Shown: positions 35,552-44,072 of the stretch, in pieces
Numbering within the stretch: the stretch's first letter is position 1
Layout of the letters: every line of letters begins with the position of its first letter
Position numbers and translations under genes: made by a program
The notes under the pieces: generated by a model
Seen by the model: the letters and a program-made list of their open reading frames with translations, nothing else
Told to the model about the DNA's origin: nothing
Database searches by the model: none
Assembly (NCBI GenBank): GCA_015063195.1
Contig: SUSX01000002.1
Location: 1 to 61,662, forward strand
Source of the DNA: Thermoplasmata archaeon
Lineage (GTDB): Archaea > Thermoplasmatota > Thermoplasmata > Methanomassiliicoccales > Methanomethylophilaceae
DNA length: 61,662 nt
Direction: 5' to 3'

Positions 35552-38516
35552 TAATCAGAAACAGGTTGCCGAGACATTGAACGGCCTTCTGATGGTCGAT
35601 GCAGGGCCGGGAACCGGAAAGACACACACCATTGTTGAAAGGTATGCCAATCTCGTGAAGGACAAGGTTCCTGTAAGAGACATACTGATGGTCACATTCA
35701 CCAGAAATGCTGCTGAGGAGATGAAGGACCGTATCTCCAGAAGGATGAGGGATTATGCCAAAGAACTCCGTGACAGCGGTGACCGGTATGCAGCCGAGGA
35801 TATCGAAAAATCCATCTCCGATATCAGAACATCCACATTTGATTCATACTGCAGCAGGATCGTTTCAAATTCACCAGAGTTCGTTAGTGATTTCTTCGGA
35901 TTCAAGGAAACACTGTCAAGGAATGCAAGACTCATTGAGAATGAATCTATGAATGTCGATTATTTCACTTCATTCTTCAATTCATTCGTTAAGGAAAAAG
36001 GAAGGCTGTATGTCAAAGAAAATATCAACGTCCCTGCACTTTTTGCCGGAAATCCCGAGTCATTATTCAAACTGATCAGTAAATTGATGTCAAGAGGCAT
36101 CATTCCTTTGGCAGATTACGATTGGTTCGGAAACGGATTGGAAATCCTCATGGGCGATCAGGATGAGATGAGAAACATCCTCGATTCAATGTCCTTCAGT
36201 AACGGCATCTACGATCATATTAAAAAATTGTTAAAAGAGGACTATACTTTCCTTCCGAACATCTCACCGTTGACAGACAATGACGGAATGATAGAATTGG
36301 TTGTCAACGAGGATAGAAAACTTCTGATCTACTTCATCCATGACATTTACTACAGTTTCATCAAAAAATCCGTTTCCGATAATAGGCTGACATTCGGCCT
36401 TAATGCTTTGTTCGCATTCATCGTGTTGTATCAGGACCAATCAGCCAGAACATTCAATTCAGTAAGATATCTGATGATCGATGAGTTTCAGGATACCAAT
36501 GAGATGCAGCTGATGACCAGTCTTATGCTCCTCAATGAAGGCAATCTCTGTGTTGTCGGGGATTGGAAACAGGGAATTTACGGATTCAGGGACGTATCCA
36601 CTGACAATATCAGAAAATTCAGTAAAAGGATTGTCGAATTCGGTGACATACTGAACAATGACGGTGAAGAAAGGGTCCGTTTCGATACCCGTTCAAAAGT
36701 ATTCGCCATCGCATTACGTGAGAATTACAGAAGTTCGTCTTTGATACTGGAGAATGCTTTCAGATCGATGAACATCGCAGGTTCGGATCGTGAAGCAGAT
36801 ACAATGAATCTGATCAGCGATGATGATCTTGTTCTTCTGGATGCCAGGAACGATGATACATACGGCTGCAATACGGAATTCGAAGCATTCTATTCCGAGG
36901 ATGAAGAAGAATACAATGATATCGTCGACCGTGTGAAGGACTATCTGTTCAGCGGAAGATACAGTGTATGTTCAGAAGACGGACTGAGGGAGCCCAAACC
37001 CAGCGATATCGGAATTCTGTTCAGAACTATCAACGGATGTCTGAAAGCCTACAACGCCCTCAGGTCGGCAGGAATTCCTGCGTACCTTCAGGGTGACGAC
37101 ACAATCATGGCAACGAGGCCCGGAAAACTCGTTCTTGCATGGCTCAGATACGTAAACGATTTCCGTGACAAGAACGGACTGACGGCAATCCTGATTAATG
37201 AGGGATATACGATAACCCAGATCAGAAAGATACTCAAAGATAATCAGAACGTTCCTAAGTATATCGTCGATGAACGCAACTACCTTCTGAGCAAGAGAAA
37301 ACGTCCAAACGATCTGATAACATCCATCATGGCATTTCACAGAATCGGAGAATCCGATGATGCGGAAGCAGATATCGCACAGACAATCATCAACATAATA
37401 TCATTGTCATATTCCAATTCACTCGTCACAATCTCCGACATCATAAGACTAATAGAGAATGATTTGGAACTCAATACGAAGTATGCTGTTGAACAATCCG
37501 CAGACAAGAATGCGGTTATGATACAGACCATGCACAAGTCCAAAGGACTGGAATATCCGTTTGTGATAGTCGGAGGTCTGAACAAAGGTGTCATGCCTTC
37601 AACTCAGGGAGATAAGTCACCGTTTATCATCGATGACATATTTGGTTTCAGAGTATCCAAGGAATATCAGACCATAGTCGATGATACAGGAGTGGAGTTC
37701 TCAGGAATCCTTCCGTCCTGGAGATTCAAATTCATCAAAAGTCTGACAATCAGGAATTACGATGAAGAGCGCAGGCTCATGTTCGTTGCAATGTCAAGGG
37801 CGAGACAGTATCTCACACTCATGGGAAGAGGGGACAAACCGTCTATGTTCCTGAAACATTACAATCCCACGAATTACAAAAAATCCGGCATAGAAGTTGC
37901 CGATGTGGAAAGATTTAACGAGATGTCCGAAGTTCCAAAGATTCCTGAATATGTAGGAAGGAGGATGAACATCTCAGTTCACGACCTTACGGAGATGGAA
38001 CCGGAAATTGAGTGTGAATCAGGAGATTCTACAGATAAAGGTGACGGAAAAGAGTACGGAAATCTGGTTCACAGGATGGCGGAACAGATGGCATCCGGCA
38101 TGCCGTACGATGAACTGCCTGAGTCGGAGAATATCAGGGCAATACTCAATTCAATGAAGGATTCTGTAATTCTGACCGAGATTCATTGTTCATTACCTAT
38201 CAAGGATGTTACATTGAGGGGGATAATCGACGTCATTGGAGACTTCGGCGACCGTATTGAGATACATGATTACAAAACGGACAGGAATGAACGTTATCTC
38301 AACCAATACAAGCTTCAGATCAGCATCTATGCCCATGCCGTATCACAGGCCAGAGGCGTTCCTGTTACGTGCTACATAGATATGGTCTCCCTCGGACGCA
38401 GTATTAAGGTGGAGCCGTTGTCAATGGATGAAATAGAGAAAAAGGTTGAAAAATACCTTTTTAATATTCGTATTAGCAATGTTACGGACCTTAAATCTAA
38501 GAGAGTTAATCTTTAA
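35538..38516 (+). CDS. AddA-like UvrD/RecB-family helicase-nuclease
   Basis: The 992-residue protein has all SF1A motifs: Q-motif LNDNQKQVAETL, Walker A DAGPGTGKTHTIVERYANLV, motif Ia VTFTRNAAEEMKDRI, motif II LMIDEFQDTNEMQ, motif III VVGDWKQGIYGFR, motif V QTMHKSKGLEYPFVIV and motif VI RRLMFVAMSRARQY. A C-terminal RecB nuclease domain has RGIIDVIGDFGDRIEIHDYKT. I chose ATG 35538, preceded by AGGAGGTG, over the GTG 9 bp upstream. It overlaps addB, so the subunits are translationally coupled. Role: break resection for recombination. Confidence 0.88.
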   Translation: MSLNDNQKQVAETLNGLLMVDAGPGTGKTHTIVERYANLVKDKVPVRDILMVTFTRNAAEEMKDRISRRMRDYAKELRDSGDRYAAEDIEKSISDIRTSTFDSYCSRIVSNSPEFVSDFFGFKETLSRNARLIENESMNVDYFTSFFNSFVKEKGRLYVKENINVPALFAGNPESLFKLISKLMSRGIIPLADYDWFGNGLEILMGDQDEMRNILDSMSFSNGIYDHIKKLLKEDYTFLPNISPLTDNDGMIELVVNEDRKLLIYFIHDIYYSFIKKSVSDNRLTFGLNALFAFIVLYQDQSARTFNSVRYLMIDEFQDTNEMQLMTSLMLLNEGNLCVVGDWKQGIYGFRDVSTDNIRKFSKRIVEFGDILNNDGEERVRFDTRSKVFAIALRENYRSSSLILENAFRSMNIAGSDREADTMNLISDDDLVLLDARNDDTYGCNTEFEAFYSEDEEEYNDIVDRVKDYLFSGRYSVCSEDGLREPKPSDIGILFRTINGCLKAYNALRSAGIPAYLQGDDTIMATRPGKLVLAWLRYVNDFRDKNGLTAILINEGYTITQIRKILKDNQNVPKYIVDERNYLLSKRKRPNDLITSIMAFHRIGESDDAEADIAQTIINIISLSYSNSLVTISDIIRLIENDLELNTKYAVEQSADKNAVMIQTMHKSKGLEYPFVIVGGLNKGVMPSTQGDKSPFIIDDIFGFRVSKEYQTIVDDTGVEFSGILPSWRFKFIKSLTIRNYDEERRLMFVAMSRARQYLTLMGRGDKPSMFLKHYNPTNYKKSGIEVADVERFNEMSEVPKIPEYVGRRMNISVHDLTEMEPEIECESGDSTDKGDGKEYGNLVHRMAEQMASGMPYDELPESENIRAILNSMKDSVILTEIHCSLPIKDVTLRGIIDVIGDFGDRIEIHDYKTDRNERYLNQYKLQISIYAHAVSQARGVPVTCYIDMVSLGRSIKVEPLSMDEIEKKVEKYLFNIRISNVTDLKSKRVNL

Positions 38517-38540
38517 ATAAGAGGTATATTACATATTTTT

Positions 38541-41009
38541 ATGGTCTCTTTGAACGGTCTCACCACGGAGGAAGTCAATGAAAGGATTTCCAGAGGTGAA
38601 GTCAATCTTTCTTCTCAGAATGAAAGCCGTACTTACGGCGACATCATAAAGTCGAACGTATGTACAAAGTTCAATCTGATGCTCTTCGGTCTCGGTGCAG
38701 CGCTTGTCATATTGGGCGAGCCTCTTAATGCCCTTGCCGCTACGGGAGTCATCATAATGAACGTCCTCATCGCCACAGTACAGGAATGCAGGGCGAAAAG
38801 ACGTTTGGATAAGATTGCACTGCTTTTGAGACCGAAAGTCACCGTTGTACGTAACGGTGAGAAGATCGTAATAGATCAGAAAGAGATCGTTAAGGATGAT
38901 TTGATTTATCTTGAGGCCGGAGACCAGGCTTTAGTCGACGGATTCCTTGTCCATCAGGATTATCTGGAGATGGATGAATCACTTCTTACAGGTGAATCCA
39001 GGACCGTCAGGAAATCCGACGGTGACCGTATCTATTCAGGGTCGTTCTGTATTGCCGGAGACGGATATTTTCAGGTCGATGCATTCGGAGACGATTCGTT
39101 CGCTTCACAGATGCTCTCAAGTGCGAAAAAGCATGTCGTGAAGAAGACTCCTCTGCAGATGGAATGTCAGACCATCATCATGATGCTCATGGGAGTTGCG
39201 GTGCTGATGTCAGTCATCGCAACAATTGCAGCGATAATCTTAGGGGACACCCTCACGGACGTAGTAGTGATGGTTGCAGTCATCATTGAGATTGTACCTG
39301 TGGCTTTATTCCTGCTGATAGTTATCACGTATATGGTGGCCGCTGTACGTATGGCGGACAGCGGTGTACTTCTTCAGGTTTCTAGCTCTGTGGAATCCAT
39401 GAGTCATGTGGACACAGTCTGTATGGATAAGACAGGAACAATTACCACTAACAAACTGAAGTTCAACGAAGCGTTTTCACTCTCAGATGAACATTTCACC
39501 GAGTACGTCAGACTCTTCGTCGGAAATGTCGGGGGAAAGAACCGTACAATCAATGCATTGGAGGACCACTACGGTTCAGTCGAAGCGGAGACACTTGAGG
39601 AGATAAGGTTCAGTTCCGAACGCAAGTTCAGTGCAGTGAAGCTCAGATACGAAGGAAAGGAATATTCGATGTACATGGGGGCAGGTTCCGTCCTGTGCAA
39701 ACATATTCCTGATTCCGACGGAATTCTTGAAAAAATCAATGATTATTCATCCAGAGGACTTAGGACGGTCATGTTCGCAATGTCAGACGGCAAAGAGAAT
39801 ATGCTTTCCGAAAACTTTACACTGCCCGTACTCAAGCCTTTGGCCCTGTTCATTATCGAGGATGAGGTAAGGTCCGACTGCAGGGAGACAATCGATGTGT
39901 TCCTCAGGAACGGTATGGATCTCAAAGTCATATCCGGAGACGATCCCGTAACTGTCAATGCACTGTTTGATATCGCAAAGATTCCCGGTGAGAGGAAGAT
40001 CATTTCCGGGGATGAGTTAGAGAGATTGGAAGGTCAGGAACTGGTCGATACGATATTGGAAACCAACATCTTCGGAAGAGTCAAACCCGATCAGAAGGAA
40101 CTCATTATTAAGACTCTCAGGAAAGAGGGACGTTATGTCGCAATGGTCGGAGACGGTGTGAATGACGTCAAATCACTGAAACAGGCCAATGTGGGTGTAG
40201 CACTCGAGAGCGGAAGCGGAGCTGCAAGGTCAGTTGCCGACATGGTCCTTGTGAAGGACAACTTTGCAGCACTTCCTAAGGCATTGGTGGAGGGTAAGAG
40301 GACCGTTTCCGGAATGAGGGATATTCTCAAAATATACATTTCAAGGAACTTCACCTTGGCAATCATCATCGCATTGACTCTGATCGTACTCGGAACCATT
40401 CCGTTCAATCCTGTTCAGAACACATTCTATGCATTCTGTGCAGTGTCTGTGAGTTCGTTCTTCATGACTCTGTTCGCATCACCGTCGGACAACAACGACC
40501 TGATACTGCCTGCGGTTCTGAGGTATTCATTACCAACAGGATTGACTGTGTCACTGGTAGGTCTGTTGCTTTTCGCAGCCACTGAGTTCTTCGTGATGGA
40601 AGGGTTCATTGAATACGATGGATACAGCGCTGAAAGGATAGCAAGTGCCGTACTGATTATGTTCCTGTCCTTAAGCGGGGCATTGCAGCTGTTGGTCGTA
40701 AGGCCATGTTTCAAACTCTTCAGTCTTGACGGAGTCGTTTACAAGGATTACAGGCCATTGGCCCTGATGTGTCTGTTGATCCTGATAATATTCGCCGGAT
40801 GCAATCTGGAGTTTGTCACAATGCTGATGGATGTTCCCATTTTAAGTCCGATGACACAGGCAATAGTATGTGCATTTGCCGTCGGTTGGTTGGCTCTGCA
40901 ACATATTGTCATCCGTATTCCAAAACTGAATGTGGCGGAGAAATATGTCGATGAATGGTACCACAGGAGTCTTGACAGGCAGTGGGAAAAAGAGAGGAAC
41001 TCCCAGTAG
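38541..41009 (+). CDS. P-type cation-transporting ATPase (Ca/Mn-like)
   Basis: The 822-residue pump has the actuator motif DESLLTGESRTV, M4-like EIVPVALFLLIVITYMVAA, phosphorylation motif MDKTGTITTNK, the P-domain hinge VAMVGDGVNDVKSLKQANV, and about six C-terminal transmembrane segments. It lacks the heavy-metal CPC motif. The order of motifs and length resemble the CtpE-like branch, which exports Ca or other divalent cations; the ion is not determined. It starts 25 bp after the AddA stop. Termination there is not obvious, so readthrough from addBA is possible. Confidence 0.88.
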   Translation: MVSLNGLTTEEVNERISRGEVNLSSQNESRTYGDIIKSNVCTKFNLMLFGLGAALVILGEPLNALAATGVIIMNVLIATVQECRAKRRLDKIALLLRPKVTVVRNGEKIVIDQKEIVKDDLIYLEAGDQALVDGFLVHQDYLEMDESLLTGESRTVRKSDGDRIYSGSFCIAGDGYFQVDAFGDDSFASQMLSSAKKHVVKKTPLQMECQTIIMMLMGVAVLMSVIATIAAIILGDTLTDVVVMVAVIIEIVPVALFLLIVITYMVAAVRMADSGVLLQVSSSVESMSHVDTVCMDKTGTITTNKLKFNEAFSLSDEHFTEYVRLFVGNVGGKNRTINALEDHYGSVEAETLEEIRFSSERKFSAVKLRYEGKEYSMYMGAGSVLCKHIPDSDGILEKINDYSSRGLRTVMFAMSDGKENMLSENFTLPVLKPLALFIIEDEVRSDCRETIDVFLRNGMDLKVISGDDPVTVNALFDIAKIPGERKIISGDELERLEGQELVDTILETNIFGRVKPDQKELIIKTLRKEGRYVAMVGDGVNDVKSLKQANVGVALESGSGAARSVADMVLVKDNFAALPKALVEGKRTVSGMRDILKIYISRNFTLAIIIALTLIVLGTIPFNPVQNTFYAFCAVSVSSFFMTLFASPSDNNDLILPAVLRYSLPTGLTVSLVGLLLFAATEFFVMEGFIEYDGYSAERIASAVLIMFLSLSGALQLLVVRPCFKLFSLDGVVYKDYRPLALMCLLILIIFAGCNLEFVTMLMDVPILSPMTQAIVCAFAVGWLALQHIVIRIPKLNVAEKYVDEWYHRSLDRQWEKERNSQ

Positions 41010-41069
41010 TTCCTCCCACTGCTTTCGGATGTAGCAACGGTTATAATCCGATTAAAGATACGGAATAAT

Positions 41070-41255
41070 ATGGCAAGAATCAGGGTCGGAGACTCGGAAG
41101 TAACCGGTGACGGAAGGATAGATGAGATTATGAAGTCTTCCGGTCACAATCCCGATGCTTATCTGTTCATAATGGAGGGTGTACCCGTTCCCGATGATAC
41201 GGAAGTTTCCGGTGATGAGTTCGTTGATGCCATACGTGTAGCATCCGGCGGATGA
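41070..41255 (+). CDS. Ubiquitin-like/ThiS-MoaD-like small protein ending in Gly-Gly
   Basis: The 61-residue protein is a candidate beta-grasp modifier: MARIRVGDSEVTGDGRIDEI, then a hydrophobic strand (DAYLFIMEGVPVPDDTEV) and a C-terminus IRVASGG ending exactly in Gly-Gly. The strand V-x-(x)-P-D-D-T followed by a conserved acidic-hydrophobic turn matches archaeal ThiS/SAMP proteins. Such proteins are adenylated by E1-like UbaA and either carry sulfur or tag lysines. The E1 partner is not in this window. TATA-like TTATAATC at 41041-41048 is 25 bp upstream, so it has its own leaderless promoter. It is convergent with a cysteine-rich protein (2 bp apart). Confidence 0.75.
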   Translation: MARIRVGDSEVTGDGRIDEIMKSSGHNPDAYLFIMEGVPVPDDTEVSGDEFVDAIRVASGG

Positions 41256-41257
41256 AA

Positions 41258-41596
41258 TCACTGTTTTTTCAGATATATCTCAGCCGCATTATCGAATAAT
41301 GCTGCAAGTTTGGGATCGTCAGGTTCCGTGATTCCCAATTCTTTGATTTTGGATGATATGAATTTACAGACATCCTCATCATGAATCATCAGACACGGGC
41401 TGCATGACCAGACGTCTCCGAGTTTCTTCGTTTTGATCATCTCACCGAATCTTGTGTCGTGACACGGATAAAAGGGGCAATAGCAGAAGGTACAGTCCTG
41501 ACCGTCATAATGGCACGGATAGTATTCACAGGATCTGTTCGGACCGATCCAACCCGCATCGATCTCCTCTTTGACCTTCTTCCTTATGCAGTCCAT
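41258..41596 (-). CDS. Cysteine-rich small-domain protein (PF04071-like)
   Basis: The 112-residue protein has eleven cysteines grouped as CEYYPCHYDGQDCTFCYCPFYPC, then WSCSPCLMIHDEDVC, matching the cysteine-rich small domain found alone or fused to cobinamide amidohydrolase in methanogens. The arrangement suggests binding of zinc or an Fe-S cluster. The role is unknown; the link to corrinoids is from the family only, but a methylcobamide methyltransferase gene is divergent (41750). It starts at 41596. Confidence 0.8.
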   Translation of the reverse strand: MDCIRKKVKEEIDAGWIGPNRSCEYYPCHYDGQDCTFCYCPFYPCHDTRFGEMIKTKKLGDVWSCSPCLMIHDEDVCKFISSKIKELGITEPDDPKLAALFDNAAEIYLKKQ

Positions 41597-41683
41597 GAAG
41601 TCACCGTCTTTAGAATCGTATGTCGGATATAAGAAAGTGGCCTTCAGATATACCCTTTGTATTTACGCCGATTGGGAGATATT

Positions 41684-41720
41684 GTTGTCTGTGACTTGAC
41701 TGTCTGTAACAATAGACAAC
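41684..41720 (+). promoter_or_regulatory. Repeated TGTCTGTRAC operator upstream of the MtaA-like gene
   Basis: TGTCTGTGAC (41686-41695) and TGTCTGTAAC (41701-41710) are 15 bp apart. GTTGTCT at 41684-41690 is also the exact inverted partner of AGACAAC at 41714-41720. The block ends where the TATA-like CTTTTTAC (41722-41729) begins, so a protein bound here would touch the transcription complex. Confidence 0.6.
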
Positions 41721-41749
41721 CCTTTTTACCTGTAATACGATGTAGGAAT

Positions 41750-42874
41750 ATGGATGCACCAGATGACATTATTCTGCCTCCTGTTGATGGAGATTGGCTG
41801 AAGCGTGCCAAGAGGCGTTATAATGCTACATTCATGGGAGGGGAGTTCGACAGGGTTCCGGTGGACCCTATGATGCTCGCACATTCCACAGTTTGTTGTG
41901 GATTCACTATCAGGGACTTCTATGAGAAACCGATCCTGGCTGCAAAATGTCTTGCTTACACCCAGGAAGTGTACGATCTTCTCCCTGTCACGAAATACTA
42001 TTTCGCACACCCGTGGTTGCCTGAATTGGGTATCGACCTTAAATTCATGGACATGACCGCCCCGGTTCCTACGAATGTAATTGTGAACGAACCGGAGGAT
42101 GTCGACCTTATCCATATCCCGGACAAGAACGACATCATGAACGGATACACTTACAACCGTCTTGTCGGTGCGATGGATTACATCAAGGCTAACATTCCCG
42201 ATATGTTCGTGCCGTTGGCTTACTGTCCGGAACCCGTAGGTGCAGGAGCCGAACTGTGCGGATTGGAACAGTTCCTCATGTGGACGGAGACCGAGCCCGA
42301 TCTGTGTAAGAAGCTGATTGACATCTACATTGAAACAGCCGTAACCGGAGCCGAATGTATCGCCAACAGATACGGAATGGCATTGATCAATACCGGAGCG
42401 GTGTTTGAGAATAGTGATACTATGTCACCTGCCACGATAAAGAGGCTGTCACCTCCTGCTCTTACAAGTCTGGTAAAGAAATGTCTCACTAAGGGTGCGG
42501 GACCGCAGGTATTCTATCATTTCTGCGGAAACCACAAGGATGATTACCATCTGTATCCCGGTAACATAATATTCACTCCCTTCACTATCATGCAGATCGG
42601 ATACTACGGGCAGGAATCATTCCCTGCGAAGATAATGAAGGAGACATTCGGACACTTCTGTGCAATCATGCCCTCAGTGGATACCAAACTGTTCGTCATG
42701 CCTGATCCCATGGCTGTATACAACTCAGCAGCCAAACAGGTAGTGGACGGAAGAGACAGTAAAAATGGATTCATCCTCGGTACCGCATGTGAGGTTCCGC
42801 CCTTTGCCCATCCGGCAAACATCCATTCTATGGTAAGGGCCGCAAAGGACTTCGGTTCATACGGAATGTGGTGA
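41750..42874 (+). CDS. MtaA/MtbA-like methylcobamide:CoM methyltransferase (UroD family)
   Basis: The 374-residue protein of the uroporphyrinogen-decarboxylase superfamily has the Zn-ligand set of methylcobamide methyltransferases: H-x-C in VFYHFCGN and a distal Cys in LGTACEVPPFAHPANIHSM (CxxPP-type end). Other motifs are GEFDRVPVDPMML and PLAYCPEPVGAGAELCG. MtaA/MtbA move a methyl group from a corrinoid protein to coenzyme M in methyl-dependent methanogenesis. No corrinoid protein or substrate methyltransferase is next to it, so the substrate is open. I chose ATG 41750, 24 bp after a TATA-like CTTTTTAC, over the in-frame ATG at 41657, which would cover the operator. The nuclease gene follows at 4 bp. 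Confidence 0.85.
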   Translation: MDAPDDIILPPVDGDWLKRAKRRYNATFMGGEFDRVPVDPMMLAHSTVCCGFTIRDFYEKPILAAKCLAYTQEVYDLLPVTKYYFAHPWLPELGIDLKFMDMTAPVPTNVIVNEPEDVDLIHIPDKNDIMNGYTYNRLVGAMDYIKANIPDMFVPLAYCPEPVGAGAELCGLEQFLMWTETEPDLCKKLIDIYIETAVTGAECIANRYGMALINTGAVFENSDTMSPATIKRLSPPALTSLVKKCLTKGAGPQVFYHFCGNHKDDYHLYPGNIIFTPFTIMQIGYYGQESFPAKIMKETFGHFCAIMPSVDTKLFVMPDPMAVYNSAAKQVVDGRDSKNGFILGTACEVPPFAHPANIHSMVRAAKDFGSYGMW

Positions 42875-42878
42875 TCTG

Positions 42879-44072
42879 ATGGACATTCCTGTTAAATTCA
42901 TTCATTGTGCAGATCTGCACTTAGGAAGTAAATTCGTCGGAGTGCTGTCCGACCGTCCTGAATTGGGAAAGATGCTGATATCGTCAACATTCGAAGCTTT
43001 GGACAGAATCGTTGACAAGGCGAAGGAAGAGAATGTCAATTTCGTACTGTTTTCCGGTGATGTTTTCGACGAAAGTAATGAGACCCCATTCACCAGGAAC
43101 TATTTCGCCGAATCACTGAAGAGGATCGGCGTTCCCTGTTACATCGTGTACGGAAACCATGATTTCAGAAGGAAATGGGAGGATTCCATTCCTCTGCCGG
43201 ATAACGCATTCGTATTCCCCACGGAGATAACTTCCGTTTACTATCCGAAGGAATCACCTGAAGTAGAGATCATCGGAGTGAGTTATTCAAAAGCCAATTC
43301 AGCCAAGAATCATGCCTTGGATTTTATGGGTTCGGAGGATCTGTACACAATCGGAATGATGCACTGCGATGTGGACATTCCAAACAGTCCGTATTCTCCC
43401 TGTTCTACTGCAGATCTCAAAGGAAGGAATGTGGACTATTGGGCATTGGGTCACGTTCACAAAGGTGGAATACTGTCAAAAGAACCCTATATAGTATATC
43501 CCGGTAACACACAGGGAAGAAATCCCAAAGAGATCGGGGAAAGAGGTGCATACATAGTCACCGTTTCCAACGGACGTGTCATTAAGATGCAGTTCTTCAA
43601 TACGCAGTCGATTGTATGGTCGGATGCTGAGGTTTCCATAACGGGTGTAAAGAACATCACCGATCTGATGGATCAGATATCCTCTAAAGTTACTAAAGGA
43701 TCGATAGTACGTGTAACTGTCACAGGTACGGGAATTCTGGACAAAAACATCAGAATGAACCGTTCCGATATAATCGAACTGATAGAGGCACGTACCGGAT
43801 GCTTCTGTTCATCGATGGATGTCAAATCCTCACCCGAAGTTGATTTCGAGAAAAGGATTGAAGGTTCGGATTTCATTGCAGCCGTTTTGGAATACGGGAA
43901 GAGACTTTCTATCCTCGATAAAGGAGAACTGATAAACCTCATCTGTAAGACCGGTGGATCGGCATATCTCCGCAGCTATTATGAGGAGATGTCTGCCGAT
44001 GAATTACGTCAGATTATCGACGATTCCGTGAAATACATCATCGAAAAACTTTCGGAGGTTGATGTGGAATGA
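42879..44072 (+). CDS. Mre11/SbcD-like (YhaO) DNA-repair exonuclease
   Basis: The 397-residue metallophosphoesterase has the nuclease motifs in order: FIHCADLHLG (D-x-H), FSGDVFDESN (GD), VYGNHDFRRK (GNHD), MMHCDVD (HxD) and GHVHKGG (GHxH). It resembles YhaO, the SbcD-like partner of the YhaN ATPase, rather than canonical Mre11. It overlaps the next gene by 4 bp, as the partners usually do. Function inferred: end processing. It starts just after the MtaA-like gene, which is probably a chance neighbour. Confidence 0.88.
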   Translation: MDIPVKFIHCADLHLGSKFVGVLSDRPELGKMLISSTFEALDRIVDKAKEENVNFVLFSGDVFDESNETPFTRNYFAESLKRIGVPCYIVYGNHDFRRKWEDSIPLPDNAFVFPTEITSVYYPKESPEVEIIGVSYSKANSAKNHALDFMGSEDLYTIGMMHCDVDIPNSPYSPCSTADLKGRNVDYWALGHVHKGGILSKEPYIVYPGNTQGRNPKEIGERGAYIVTVSNGRVIKMQFFNTQSIVWSDAEVSITGVKNITDLMDQISSKVTKGSIVRVTVTGTGILDKNIRMNRSDIIELIEARTGCFCSSMDVKSSPEVDFEKRIEGSDFIAAVLEYGKRLSILDKGELINLICKTGGSAYLRSYYEEMSADELRQIIDDSVKYIIEKLSEVDVE

